Below are positions 51,238 to 61,118 of a stretch of DNA of 64,000 bases, one piece after another. Every line of letters starts with the position of its first letter. Position 1 is the stretch's first letter. Under the pieces are notes generated by a model that ran no database searches, was not told where the DNA came from, and was given only the letters and a program-made list of their open reading frames with translations. Both the position numbers and the translations under genes were made by a program. The stretch lies in the IMG/VR virus record IMGVR_UViG_3300017950_001860, positions 24,137-88,136 of that record. One strand, written 5' to 3'. The DNA is from a virus.

Positions 51238-54201
51238 TTATGCAAATGCTGATCGAATACGAGTATTTTGCTGAGCTCTACCACTAGATATTTTAGAAGC
51301 CCATGTTGCTGTTTGATTATACCAAGAAAAGCCGCCGCCTCTGTCATTTCCAACAATATCTACGTGTATATTACTAGGCCAAGACATATAAGGTCTACCA
51401 TTCTTTTTGTAGCCACCTACAGCACTACTTCCGCCGTATTTAATAAACAGTCTTCCAAATTCTGCACCTAACGCAGTATTCCATAATATTTGATTTTCTG
51501 GACTTACTGAGTTTTCATAAATTCTAATATCAGCAGCAGATCCAAAATTGTGTCTAGGCGAACCCGTGCCTACTAATATGTCAGGTTCAGATGGATGTAT
51601 CCAGCCTTTTTGACCGCCGATATACCCTTCCCAGCCGCCTTCTGATAGGCACTGATCTTTTGGCATTTGCCCGCCGCTAAAGATTTCTACTTTTACATCT
51701 AATTCTAGTGCAACTTTAATTAATAAATCTTCAAGTCGTTGTTCGCATCTAAGCCTGCGAGCCTTACCTTTACAATCATAGTATAACGGATCTCTGTTTA
51801 CTCCTTCTTCACCGTACTTTACTTTGCCGTATGCTTTTCCAGTTCCTGAATATGGACGATAATCAGGATCAGTTGCAGGTGGAGTTTGTGAACTTGGTGT
51901 TCGATCAATCGGCATAGTATCAGCATCGTCGTTTTCGCCACTGTTAGGTATAGTACTGCTAGTAATATTCCCGCCTGTGCCTAATACTCTGATAGAACTA
52001 GCAGATGATTTACCTTTATCAAACGCATCAGGAGAAACAAACACATCAGTACTTGTAAGTGTACCAATCGATTCTCTGTCTGTTTTGTCTCTTTTAAATT
52101 CTACAGGGTTTAAATTCTCATGATGTGGCCAAGGCTCGTGCTGCGGTGCTCTTGGTACAATAGTTTGGTACGGAACTGGAGTAGGATTACCTGGAAATAC
52201 ATATGGAAGTGTATGAGTACTTAAAGGCGTAACGTTACCATATCCTCCGCTATCTCCATTAGCCTTACCTCCATTATCTCCTCCAGATGATAATCCAGGA
52301 TTTGCGTTTACTAACGCACCTGATGCAGTTTTATTAGGTAACGGTAACTTTGTATTTTTTGCTAACGCCGCAGGTATTGATGTTGGTTCTGATCCTGAAA
52401 AACTAAAACTATGCGAATTTAATTTTTGATCATCGCCGGATCCAGTATCAGACCATACACCGCCGGCAGTTGTTCCGTTAACACTACCTGCTGTTAGGGC
52501 TGAAACATCTGTTGTTAATTTAACTTGTAAATTTCCATCAATATAACTATCAGTTGCTTTTATATTAACTAGACTAGATTCTATATCTAATTCGCCTATA
52601 CTTTTATGATGAATTGTTCCTGCTGACAGATTGCTAATCTTAGAAGTATCAGCAGTTAATGTTTCGTTAACAATATTCTTTTGTGCAACATTTTGTATAT
52701 CACCAACTATAGTTTTGTTTAATATATTTTGTCCAGCTGTTGTGTTTATAGTGTTACCAACTTTGGTGTTTATATCCTCGCCAATATTAAAGTTTGCAAA
52801 TTCACTGTCTAAGTGATAAATTCCTTCTACAAAATCATACATATTAGACCCAGATGTTCTATAAAAACTATTCGCTGACTTTAAATGTATGTCGCCTTCA
52901 GACTCTAAATAAATATGTTTTGCTTTAATACTTAATATTTCATTTTGTGAGAAATTATTAGCGCCGCCTGCAGAAGTATTGTTATTACCTTTTACAGCAA
53001 CATTGTAATCTCGTTCTGCAAGAATATTTGTATCGAATAAACTTTCAATTTGCACTCGGCCACTTTCAATACCGGCTTCACTTGCCTTATAATCACTCCA
53101 ACGTGCAGACGCTTTAACATTTACATTTCTACCTGCTTCCATATTGATATCACGTTCGGCAGTAAAATTCAAGTCAGTATCTGTCATTATCGAAATACTG
53201 TCTTGAGCATGTATATCTATTTTACCGTCTGACGATAATTCAATCCAAGCAGTACCTCTTGAATTAGCAATATAGATTAAATCTTCTGAATTATGTAATA
53301 AAATCTGATGTCCGGTTCTAGTTCTAAAACGCATTAATTCATTATGAGGAATAGTTTCGTCGCCGCCTTCTTCTAGTCGCTGTCTATTAATATATATAGG
53401 CGGTCCATCCTCAGCATGTGTTGCTCTTATTAACTTATCGTCTCCGTCATCCATTACAAAACTACTACCACCGAGTCTATTAAACGGTACTTCAACGCCC
53501 CCGTCGGTTTCGCCATAATGAGATTTAGGACTACCCTGACGCTTATCCATCGGTCCTGGAGTAGAAAGTCCAAATACCATACTCGGTACTTCTCTTACTG
53601 CGCTTGTTGTAGTTGTTCCTCTTGCTTCGTCTTCAAGTAATCCCTGAATCTGTAAAACACTTGTAAAATCTTTATTATATGGTCTAGCAAACTGTGACGG
53701 ATTTGTCTTTTCACCTGTTTCAAACGCTTTATTATATTCGCCTACAGGTAGTTTTTTACCTCTTAATTCTTTTGGAGTTCTTTCTGTAGTATTTTTTGTG
53801 CTAGGACGTCCGTCTGGTATTAAAAAATTCATATTTTGATCAGGTATACATCCAATCCAATAACCATTACTAGAATTTCCTTCTGCAAATATAACCAATA
53901 CTCTAGTTCCATAATCTGGTGGAACTGCCCACATACCATAACTTTTTTGAGAATTTTCAAAACCGTCTTTAGCCTTTAAATTATTTACTGGTGTTACTCC
54001 ATAAAAAGGAGATAGGTATTTTACCTTTACTAGTTGTCCACTACGTTGCGGTGTATTACTGGCTGCATTATGTCGTAAAATTTCAACCTCTAACGACCCT
54101 TGATAATGAGGATCTAAATGGTTTATAATTATGGCTTCAAACGGGCCAGGGCCTCGTAGATTTGCATTTTTTAAAAGTCTAGTTCTTTTATAACTTAACA
54201 T
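51238..54201 (-). CDS. 5: Baseplate hub/needle protein gp5-like with C-terminal M15-type peptidase domain
   Basis: Central spike protein. The N-terminal OB-fold-type domain (residues about 15-130: FEAIIINHLDPHYQGSLEVE, MWAVPPDYGTRVLVIF, YWIGCI) and a long run of short beta strands (about 330-590: ISIMTDTDLNFTAERDINME and similar) form the VgrG-like needle. The T4 lysozyme domain is absent. In its place the C-terminal domain has IFSGGQMP, then PRHNFGSAADIR (H-6x-D) and SNIHVDIV, the zinc motif of M15 D-Ala-D-Ala carboxypeptidases/endolysins. It probably cuts peptide cross-links of the cell wall at entry. A Pro/Ser-rich linker joins the parts. Confidence 0.85.
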   Translation of the reverse strand: MLSYKRTRLLKNANLRGPGPFEAIIINHLDPHYQGSLEVEILRHNAASNTPQRSGQLVKVKYLSPFYGVTPVNNLKAKDGFENSQKSYGMWAVPPDYGTRVLVIFAEGNSSNGYWIGCIPDQNMNFLIPDGRPSTKNTTERTPKELRGKKLPVGEYNKAFETGEKTNPSQFARPYNKDFTSVLQIQGLLEDEARGTTTTSAVREVPSMVFGLSTPGPMDKRQGSPKSHYGETDGGVEVPFNRLGGSSFVMDDGDDKLIRATHAEDGPPIYINRQRLEEGGDETIPHNELMRFRTRTGHQILLHNSEDLIYIANSRGTAWIELSSDGKIDIHAQDSISIMTDTDLNFTAERDINMEAGRNVNVKASARWSDYKASEAGIESGRVQIESLFDTNILAERDYNVAVKGNNNTSAGGANNFSQNEILSIKAKHIYLESEGDIHLKSANSFYRTSGSNMYDFVEGIYHLDSEFANFNIGEDINTKVGNTINTTAGQNILNKTIVGDIQNVAQKNIVNETLTADTSKISNLSAGTIHHKSIGELDIESSLVNIKATDSYIDGNLQVKLTTDVSALTAGSVNGTTAGGVWSDTGSGDDQKLNSHSFSFSGSEPTSIPAALAKNTKLPLPNKTASGALVNANPGLSSGGDNGGKANGDSGGYGNVTPLSTHTLPYVFPGNPTPVPYQTIVPRAPQHEPWPHHENLNPVEFKRDKTDRESIGTLTSTDVFVSPDAFDKGKSSASSIRVLGTGGNITSSTIPNSGENDDADTMPIDRTPSSQTPPATDPDYRPYSGTGKAYGKVKYGEEGVNRDPLYYDCKGKARRLRCEQRLEDLLIKVALELDVKVEIFSGGQMPKDQCLSEGGWEGYIGGQKGWIHPSEPDILVGTGSPRHNFGSAADIRIYENSVSPENQILWNTALGAEFGRLFIKYGGSSAVGGYKKNGRPYMSWPSNIHVDIVGNDRGGGFSWYNQTATWASKISSGRAQQNTRIRSAFA

Positions 54202-54226
54202 TTTTACTACCTATATTTGTCATTAT

Positions 54227-56986
54227 TTAAAATGTAATTAATTCTGTTGTGCCGTCTGCTCTTAATATTTCATAATTTATATATACATTTGATTCAGTAA
54301 GATAACCTGTAAACAAATCTCCTTCATTTAAATTATTTTCTACATCAGGAAAGTCTGCTGGTACATAAAAACCAGTTATTGTACGGCCTGGAGCATTTAT
54401 TTGTGCTCTGCCATCGGAGTTAGTAGAAACACTAGATACTAATTCATCATAATCTGATGAAGTGAATCGAATGTTTTCTGCTAGACGCTTTTTAGCTTCA
54501 ACTTTGTTGCTGTATGTGTTTCTTTTTATCTTTTCAAAAGAATTTTCCATAGCGCCAGAACCGTTATACATAAATTCATACCCTGGTTTAGTAACTATAA
54601 CCTCTCCCGTGTTTGAATATGATATGTCAGTATCTTTAGGTGCTTCGCCTATTACTGCACCTGTTGTTGCATCGATAATTTGTCCGTCACTTTCTACTGT
54701 TTCGTAAGATGCTAAAGCTTCGAGGAATTCGTCGTCGTTTGCTGGAGGCAAATAACCTGATGACTGTTTCTTAGACACTATATCACGTTTCCATTCTGTA
54801 ATTGAAGTGGAAGATCTACTAATAGTTTTTGTTGTTGGTAAAGGCTTTTCAGACAACCCTACGGTACCGGCTGGCCTGTTATTAAATGTTTCGCTATAAT
54901 AAGAAACTGGATTAGACAAGTTTGTCTCAATAGTATTCTGTCCATCGGGTGAATAAAATTCGTCTTTAAATTTATCAGATCGTTTTTTTAAATTGTTAAT
55001 ATTCTCTATTTCCCTAGGATCATTTAGGTCAATTCCTTTTGTTGCAACATAAGTGTTTCTCATACTTGTAAGATCATATACACTAGATGCTTCTTTATAA
55101 TAACTAGCAGTAATTTTAGCACCTATCGTAGGGTCATATACAAGGTCAGGCGTTGATACTAAATCTACGCCGATTTTGTCTGACATTTTTCTATAATTAT
55201 CTTCTCCGGCTAACCCAATAAATCCTCTAGGTTTAAATGCAGAGCCGCCAGCGTATGCATAAATTTCATCAAAGAATAAATCAGGATCTCCTTTTATAGC
55301 ATCTAAAGTTGAATCAGTAATATTTTCTGCTAATGGTCCGTATTCGTATCTTATTTGTTCATTTGAGAAACCTGCAACACTTTTAGTTGCGTTAGGGTTC
55401 AATGCACTTTGCTGTTCTACCATTGCTATAATATTAGATTTTACAGTATTATCTGTAATTCCTATATTTTCTAATTCTGAATTTATACTATTTGCCGAGC
55501 TCAATGCTTGCCCTGTTGTTGTTACTGCAGGAAGTTGAGTTGTAGAGTCTATTACACCTCGGCCTCTTTCTTCAAAGCTAGGGTATCCTTTGTATATACT
55601 AGTAAAATCGTCTTCAACTTTATCTGCTTTGCCTATCGATTCGTTCTTTGACATATGGTTTGAATCAATTGTTCCGTTGTTTACTCTAAGATCTCTAACC
55701 ATTCTTCCTAATCTAAAATCGTAGCGAGTGTAATGAGGTTCCATAGTCTTATATTCGTAAACATTACTATTAGCAGATGGTAACTCGAGCGATTTATTTG
55801 GATGAGCAGTTGTGCTGCGCCCTGCTGTCATAATATTATTATTACCAGTAGCAAAATCTGTAGTACGTTTTAGACTAGCGCCACTTTCAGGATCAGCAAC
55901 ACTTGTTCCATCTGTGTTTATAACTGATTTAGTAATTTTTCCTGTGCCGCCGGTTCTAATATCTTTAAGAGCTTGTGTAAAATTAGAGCCTTTGTGTCCT
56001 ACACCATTTATTCCGTCACCGTCGTAGAAACCCTGTCCTTTGGAAAGATTAGTATTCGGGATAGGAACTCCTTTATACTCTCCTATTGCTCCTTTTGATA
56101 CATCAAACGGCACTGGTACACTTGCAAACTCCATAGCTAATTGTAGTTGAAAATCTTGATCTGATAATTTTCCAGCCTTCCATTTTTTTAGTTTTCGAAA
56201 TCCTTCTAGTCTTATAATTATAAGAGCATCTTGCACTTCAGGAGTAAATCTAATAATATCTTTTTTATCGTTTAGTCCTGCATTCTTAATACAGTAATCT
56301 AGTGTTACTTTGATAAATTGATATCTGCCAACTGCTGACGATTTACCTGGTTTACCTTCTCTACTGACTAATTCATTTTGTTTTTCTTTCACATCATCTA
56401 AGGTCATACTGCATAGTCGATTATCAGTTTCTCCCATCCAATGTGCATTATAACCTAGAGGACCTGATTCGTATTTTGCAATTAAATCAAGTAACTTTTT
56501 ATCTTGCTCAGTAATAGTAATGTACTCTTTGCCGTCTTCGTCTGCACTTTCAGATATGTCTGAAATTTTGTCTCTATTATTATATGTTTCCCCACTAGTA
56601 GATTGACTAGAAATCACACTTGTGCCATTGTTTAAGTTTATCTTTTTTGCGTTAAAGTCACCTATAATAGTTGCTTCGGGATATTGGTTCTTTATCTCTA
56701 GTGCCTTTTCTGTTGTAAGTTTAAGAGAGGCTCCTGCTTCCATAAAATCAGTAGCAGAAACAAGAGGTATAATTGTTGCTCCTTCTGCACTAGCTGCACT
56801 TTCAATTGCACTCTTATAAGAAGGTAACCCATTTTCAGGATCATCATTGGGCGGAACTACAACTATAGTTTCGTATCCTTTTAACTTTAAATCTTTAATA
56901 ATTTTAGTAAGATTTTCGCCTGTGGTTGCAGCAGGTAAATTTTGATCATTATTGCCAATAGATATTATTGCAGTTTTTTTACTCAT
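54227..56986 (-). CDS. Multi-domain tail lysin: SGNH-like, lambda-lysozyme-like and GH19-like parts
   Basis: 919 residues with three likely domains. Residues 1-90: a partial SGNH/GDSL pattern (AIISIGNNDQ, LKGYETIVVVPPNDD). Residues about 163-265: a lambda-endolysin/GH104-like fold, with IAKYESG (E173) and SAVGRYQFI (217-225), then FTPEVQDALIIIRL. Residues about 600-700: a GH19 chitinase-like segment, KPRGFIGLAGEDNYRKMSDK with IGVDLVSTPDLVYDP. These are cell-wall-degrading folds, so this is most likely a tail-associated lysin near the hub. It overlaps the upstream gene by ATGA. Catalytic completeness of the GH19-like part is uncertain. Confidence 0.7.
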   Translation of the reverse strand: MSKKTAIISIGNNDQNLPAATTGENLTKIIKDLKLKGYETIVVVPPNDDPENGLPSYKSAIESAASAEGATIIPLVSATDFMEAGASLKLTTEKALEIKNQYPEATIIGDFNAKKINLNNGTSVISSQSTSGETYNNRDKISDISESADEDGKEYITITEQDKKLLDLIAKYESGPLGYNAHWMGETDNRLCSMTLDDVKEKQNELVSREGKPGKSSAVGRYQFIKVTLDYCIKNAGLNDKKDIIRFTPEVQDALIIIRLEGFRKLKKWKAGKLSDQDFQLQLAMEFASVPVPFDVSKGAIGEYKGVPIPNTNLSKGQGFYDGDGINGVGHKGSNFTQALKDIRTGGTGKITKSVINTDGTSVADPESGASLKRTTDFATGNNNIMTAGRSTTAHPNKSLELPSANSNVYEYKTMEPHYTRYDFRLGRMVRDLRVNNGTIDSNHMSKNESIGKADKVEDDFTSIYKGYPSFEERGRGVIDSTTQLPAVTTTGQALSSANSINSELENIGITDNTVKSNIIAMVEQQSALNPNATKSVAGFSNEQIRYEYGPLAENITDSTLDAIKGDPDLFFDEIYAYAGGSAFKPRGFIGLAGEDNYRKMSDKIGVDLVSTPDLVYDPTIGAKITASYYKEASSVYDLTSMRNTYVATKGIDLNDPREIENINNLKKRSDKFKDEFYSPDGQNTIETNLSNPVSYYSETFNNRPAGTVGLSEKPLPTTKTISRSSTSITEWKRDIVSKKQSSGYLPPANDDEFLEALASYETVESDGQIIDATTGAVIGEAPKDTDISYSNTGEVIVTKPGYEFMYNGSGAMENSFEKIKRNTYSNKVEAKKRLAENIRFTSSDYDELVSSVSTNSDGRAQINAPGRTITGFYVPADFPDVENNLNEGDLFTGYLTESNVYINYEILRADGTTELITF

Positions 56987-59900
56987 GGCTCGTCTGACCT
57001 TCTCAATATAGTTCTACCACTTACGTCATTACCATCAGTTCGATTTTCTCGATAAAGGTTACCATAATAGTGTCCCGATGATCCTTCGCCTTCAGTAGTT
57101 TGATTAGCTCGTCTAATTAATTTTAAATTTTGTTTAAACTCGCCGCCACTAAAACTATTTGACACCCCAAGTATTTGAAATAGTCCACTAAACGGTCTTA
57201 CAAGCTCAGGCATATTCATTACAAAATTTCCCATTTCTTTAGGATAATCAATCGGTGTTTTAAAATTGATAATACATAGTACTTCGTTATTTAAATATTC
57301 AACAGTGCCATCCTTAGACACATTTGGTGATAAAAATCCTGACTTATAATTTCCTTGATCTGTAGGTAGATAGAACGGATCTCCCCAAATTTCCATTGTA
57401 GCAGATATCATTTCTATTTCACTGTTAATAATTCTATTATGAAAAGTTTCAGCAATACGTCTAGCAGTAGTTTTTGAATAACTGCCATTTAAAAATTGAT
57501 GATCATTCCTTGCTATTAGAGATATAGCTCTTGAGTCATAATCATCGTTATTTTCGGTTCCTGAATCATTTTCCGCTATCCGAGGATTGCTAACTATACC
57601 AGGTGCTATTGCTAATTTATTTGTGTTGTCATAACCAGATCCTACGTCACTAAGAACATTACTAACAAATGCATTATTAAAATTAATATTAAAATCTATA
57701 ATATCTTCATTTTTTCCTGTATATATGTAATCATATTCTTTTACAGCAGAATCCTTTAACTTTTTTGTATTCATTGGAGATTCACCAGGTGCTAATGTCT
57801 TTGCTTCGTCTGGTAAATACGGATGTACACAATAAACATACGTCATTCTATGCCTACCAATAGATTTTTCGATATCTGTGTCATATTCAATAAAAACCAT
57901 AGGCTCAATTATAAACCATTTCTTTTTACCGTCATTTGTTTTTTGTGGGGCTTTTTGACAATAGTCTGTATCTAACATTACATCTTCAATTATTTGTGTA
58001 ATTTTTGATTGCTGAGGATACGTAAAAAGGTTAGAAGTTACGGCAGTTTCTAATTCTGCAGAATTCTGAAACATAATAGACTTTTCTTTTGCGGCGTTAG
58101 GATCGTTTGGTCCAACAGACACTGCTGCCGGTGAAGCATTAGACGAATCATTAGATTTAGTAGGGTCTCCTAAAATTTTTGATCTACCTAGTTCGTTTAC
58201 ATTGTCTTCGTTCAGTCCCCATGCTCTTAAAGAACTATATATCGGAGGAGCATTAAAAAATTTAACATCCGATTTTACTGTTGCAACTTTTTCTGGTGCA
58301 TTAGGATTGTTATCTTGTCCGCCTCTTTCTGTTTGATATTGGGTTTCTGCATCTATCATTAGTGCATTAGGGTTTGTTTTAAAACTGTTATAATTATTAT
58401 ACGCCTGTATTACACTATCTTTCTCTTTAGGAAATAAAATTAAATATCTATCATATCCTTTTACTTTTTTAGATTCTTCTAGTTTTTCTATATGTTCATT
58501 AATATTTCTTGTTATACTTTTATTTGATGTTTCTAATACTTCTGCAGCAGTTCTTCCTGAAGCATTTACATCAGTTTTTATAGTATTAATAGAATCTTCA
58601 AAAGCTATTTCAGAGTATGCTACTGCTTTAACACCGTAAACGCTTCCTGATTCTGTAACGTCAAAATCTGTGTTTATTATCATAATAGGGATATATTTGT
58701 CAATTACGCCAGGAGCTTTTATTTTTTCGCCTGTCGGTCCGTATCCTTCAAATGATATTTTTAAACAAAAAGGTATTTTGTTAAAACTTGAATATTGCTT
58801 TTCTTCAGCAGTAATTTTTAATGCTTCTAAAAATTTACCCATACTATAAGGTTCAGTTACTGTAAAATTTATAGTAGTTCCTAAAGATACTCCGGTTTTT
58901 GAATTTGGGGCTATTACACTGTCAATTTCCAAATCATCTATAAAATACTCTGCGTGGCCTTTTAATTGTTCAACCTCAGCAGTAGTAAGTACTCGTCTAT
59001 CTGTGCCGCCGCCTGATCTAATTATTACACTTTCAAATCCGTCAGTTTTATATTTTGATGCATTGTTATATTCTTCAGGAGATAAAACTCCTAAAGTAAT
59101 TCTATAATTATATATACTATGTACTCTTAACGGATTTTTAAGTTTATTACCTTGCATAGGTATTCCGAGATTTGCAAGATCGTCAGTTATAGACATAGGG
59201 TCATTAAATAACTCTATAAACGAATCTGCACCTTCTATAATATCAGTAAGTCCTGTAAAAAATTTATTACTTCTATCAATTTGTAAAAGGTCTGATAATG
59301 GCTGTTGTAAATTTCCTGTTAGATTAGATAATTGTCCTGCAAAATTTGAAATTTGACCGATTGTATTTGTAAGATTTGTTAGTTTTGCATTTTTTGAGCC
59401 AAAAACACCAGCAATATTATTAGCCGATATTAGTGCATTATTAACATTAGAAAGATTAGATATGCTGCTGCCTGGTTTTAGATTTCCGAGGCTAGAATTA
59501 ATACGATTTAAATTGCCTACGATAGAACTCGAACCTCCTAGAAGATTACCTGTTACACTATTAACTTGTTTTGAAAGATCATTGTTTAAGTTTACTCCTA
59601 GTATTCTAGCAGTATCAGAAAGTGGATTTTTTATTGCTCCAATGTTTCCTGCAAAATTTCCAGATAGTCCAGTTATCGAACTTATTTTACCAGCCGTTTC
59701 TAAAACACTAAGTCCAGATAACGACGTAGATAGTATACTATCAAGAGCAGGTATTTTTCCTGCTATACTTCCAAGCCCACCACCGGTTGCTTGACTTAAA
59801 GAATTAAGACTTGCAATTGTACCACGCAATGCAGGATTAATTGTACTAAGTGAATTAGAAATATTTGCAGCAACTTTATTTCGTTGAGGATCTAATGCTA

Positions 59901-60072
59901 CAGTTGTTGCATCTGCAAAAGTAGTAATCAAATCTGTTAATTCACCAGGGAGTAAACTAGGGTTACTTAACGGTGACGAAGTTATATTTTTTGGTGCAAC
60001 ATTACTATCAACGTTTGCTGACGAACTTCTCGGCGTTTGTGTTACTGGTTGATAATAAGACTTCGGTGCCAT
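56983..60072 (-). CDS. Baseplate hub-region structural protein
   Basis: 1029 residues. The N-terminal third is Ser/Asn/Leu/Gly-rich low-complexity helix (SLSTINPALRGTIASLNSL; NLTNTIGQISNFAGQLSNL), recalling tape-measure or spacer regions. Around residues 325-520 a folded part begins with LRVHSIYNYRITLGVLSPEE and includes FTVTEPYSMGKFLEALKI. Such proteins lie between gp53 and gp5 in marine T4-like phages; I cannot assign it to gp27, gp29 or gp26 of T4. Role inferred from position only. Confidence 0.55.
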   Translation of the reverse strand: MAPKSYYQPVTQTPRSSSANVDSNVAPKNITSSPLSNPSLLPGELTDLITTFADATTVALDPQRNKVAANISNSLSTINPALRGTIASLNSLSQATGGGLGSIAGKIPALDSILSTSLSGLSVLETAGKISSITGLSGNFAGNIGAIKNPLSDTARILGVNLNNDLSKQVNSVTGNLLGGSSSIVGNLNRINSSLGNLKPGSSISNLSNVNNALISANNIAGVFGSKNAKLTNLTNTIGQISNFAGQLSNLTGNLQQPLSDLLQIDRSNKFFTGLTDIIEGADSFIELFNDPMSITDDLANLGIPMQGNKLKNPLRVHSIYNYRITLGVLSPEEYNNASKYKTDGFESVIIRSGGGTDRRVLTTAEVEQLKGHAEYFIDDLEIDSVIAPNSKTGVSLGTTINFTVTEPYSMGKFLEALKITAEEKQYSSFNKIPFCLKISFEGYGPTGEKIKAPGVIDKYIPIMIINTDFDVTESGSVYGVKAVAYSEIAFEDSINTIKTDVNASGRTAAEVLETSNKSITRNINEHIEKLEESKKVKGYDRYLILFPKEKDSVIQAYNNYNSFKTNPNALMIDAETQYQTERGGQDNNPNAPEKVATVKSDVKFFNAPPIYSSLRAWGLNEDNVNELGRSKILGDPTKSNDSSNASPAAVSVGPNDPNAAKEKSIMFQNSAELETAVTSNLFTYPQQSKITQIIEDVMLDTDYCQKAPQKTNDGKKKWFIIEPMVFIEYDTDIEKSIGRHRMTYVYCVHPYLPDEAKTLAPGESPMNTKKLKDSAVKEYDYIYTGKNEDIIDFNINFNNAFVSNVLSDVGSGYDNTNKLAIAPGIVSNPRIAENDSGTENNDDYDSRAISLIARNDHQFLNGSYSKTTARRIAETFHNRIINSEIEMISATMEIWGDPFYLPTDQGNYKSGFLSPNVSKDGTVEYLNNEVLCIINFKTPIDYPKEMGNFVMNMPELVRPFSGLFQILGVSNSFSGGEFKQNLKLIRRANQTTEGEGSSGHYYGNLYRENRTDGNDVSGRTILRRSDEP

Positions 60073-60075
60073 ATA

Positions 60076-60357
60076 TTATCCTATGCTCTTTGTTAAATAT
60101 TGCTCTTGCGGTAGATAAATTTTTGTACCTGCAATAAAATCAAAAATAGGATCTTTTAATATATCAGTATTTCTCTGAGCAAATACCCACCATAAATCTT
60201 TTGATCCATATAATGCCATTGCAAGTAAGTCAGGTCTATATGTATACGCTGCTGGAATTTCAAACAATATATCGTCAGACGCTCTTGGAACTGGTCTAGG
60301 AACAAATAAGTCTAAATATCCTTGATTATTAATTGGTGTATTTTCGTATAACTTCAT
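60076..60357 (-). CDS. 53: Baseplate wedge protein gp53
   Basis: 93 residues with AAYTYRPDLLAMALYGSKDL, WWVFAQRNTDILKDPIFDF and AGTKIYLPQ, the gp53/LysM-like signature that clamps wedge to hub. T4 gp53 is about 196 residues, so this is the short marine form. TAATG overlap with the upstream gene, with AAGGA before the ATG. Confidence 0.85.
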   Translation of the reverse strand: MKLYENTPINNQGYLDLFVPRPVPRASDDILFEIPAAYTYRPDLLAMALYGSKDLWWVFAQRNTDILKDPIFDFIAGTKIYLPQEQYLTKSIG

Positions 60358-61040
60358 TAGATAAATCCTTTATCACTAAGTTTACCTTCAGCAAAATCTT
60401 TAAGTGTAAATTGCGATACTAACGCTCTTGCGTATGTTGGTGATGCTGTAACTGTAATAGTCGATGATACAGGAACATAATTATCCTTGCCATCTACTTC
60501 GCATTTTATATAATCATTATCACCTAACAAATCAGTAGTAAAGTTTGTTATTACAACTGGTACTCTGTCAAATACATGTCTGCCATAACCACTTAATCTA
60601 GATATCGGAGGCGGGGCACCTGTATCGCCGTAAAACATTTTTGTCATTGTTCTTAAAAAATGTACTGCTGCTAACCAATATTTTGCATCTTCTGCATTTT
60701 CGCTTATAAATTCACCGGTAATAGTAATTTGTTGAATTTCACTATTTCTATAGGACTGGAATGGATAGTTAGAATGTGTTGGTGCTATTTGTGTATAATT
60801 TGCACTATGTCCTAAAATAATTGTAGGAGTAAAAGGAAAAATCATATGACTGCCTAATGGTTTTAATATTTCACTATCTTTAAATTGGCTAGGTACTGCA
60901 AGTCTAACCCTCCAGTCATTTATAACTTCTCCATTATTTGTGGATGCTTGTGCAATTGTCTGTTTTTGTGCATTTGATTCAAATCCATTCAGCGCTTTCA
61001 TCCATGACGGTAAAAGATTATACTCATAAAATTTATCCAT
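60357..61040 (-). CDS. Tail tube-baseplate junction protein (gp48/gp54-like)
   Basis: 227 residues, with DWRVRLAVP, FPFTPTIILGHSANY, THSNYPFQSYRNSEI, QQITITGEFISENAEDAKYW and RTMTKMFYG. This is the pattern I recall for baseplate tail tube proteins annotated gp48 in marine T4-like phages; gp54 is an alternative. It probably starts or caps the tail tube on the baseplate. First gene of the minus-strand virion block, with an AGGAG site and a late-type TAAATACT just before it. Confidence 0.7.
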   Translation of the reverse strand: MDKFYEYNLLPSWMKALNGFESNAQKQTIAQASTNNGEVINDWRVRLAVPSQFKDSEILKPLGSHMIFPFTPTIILGHSANYTQIAPTHSNYPFQSYRNSEIQQITITGEFISENAEDAKYWLAAVHFLRTMTKMFYGDTGAPPPISRLSGYGRHVFDRVPVVITNFTTDLLGDNDYIKCEVDGKDNYVPVSSTITVTASPTYARALVSQFTLKDFAEGKLSDKGFI

Positions 61041-61052
61041 TAGTTATTCTCC

Positions 61053-61064
61053 TATAGTATTTAG
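61053..61064 (-). promoter_or_regulatory. Late promoter-like element before the baseplate block
   Basis: Minus-strand CTAAATACTATA contains TAAATACTAT of the T4 late consensus TATAAATACTATT (six of eight in the octamer ACTAAATA, plus the downstream CTAT). It directly abuts the -35 of the divergent gp55 promoter. The leader would be about 12 bases and start at the AGGAG ribosome site. Confidence 0.5.
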
Positions 61065-61093
61065 TTGACAAATTTAACTACATAGTTTATAAT
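61065..61093 (+). promoter_or_regulatory. Perfect sigma70 promoter for gp55
   Basis: TTGACA (61065-61070), 17-base spacer, TATAAT (61088-61093): exact bacterial consensus. The start would be near 61100, about 19 bases before the gp55 ATG, with GGAG between. This makes the late sigma factor gene an early or host-polymerase gene. Confidence 0.85.
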
Positions 61094-61118
61094 AGTAATA
61101 AAGTTTCTAGGAGAAATT

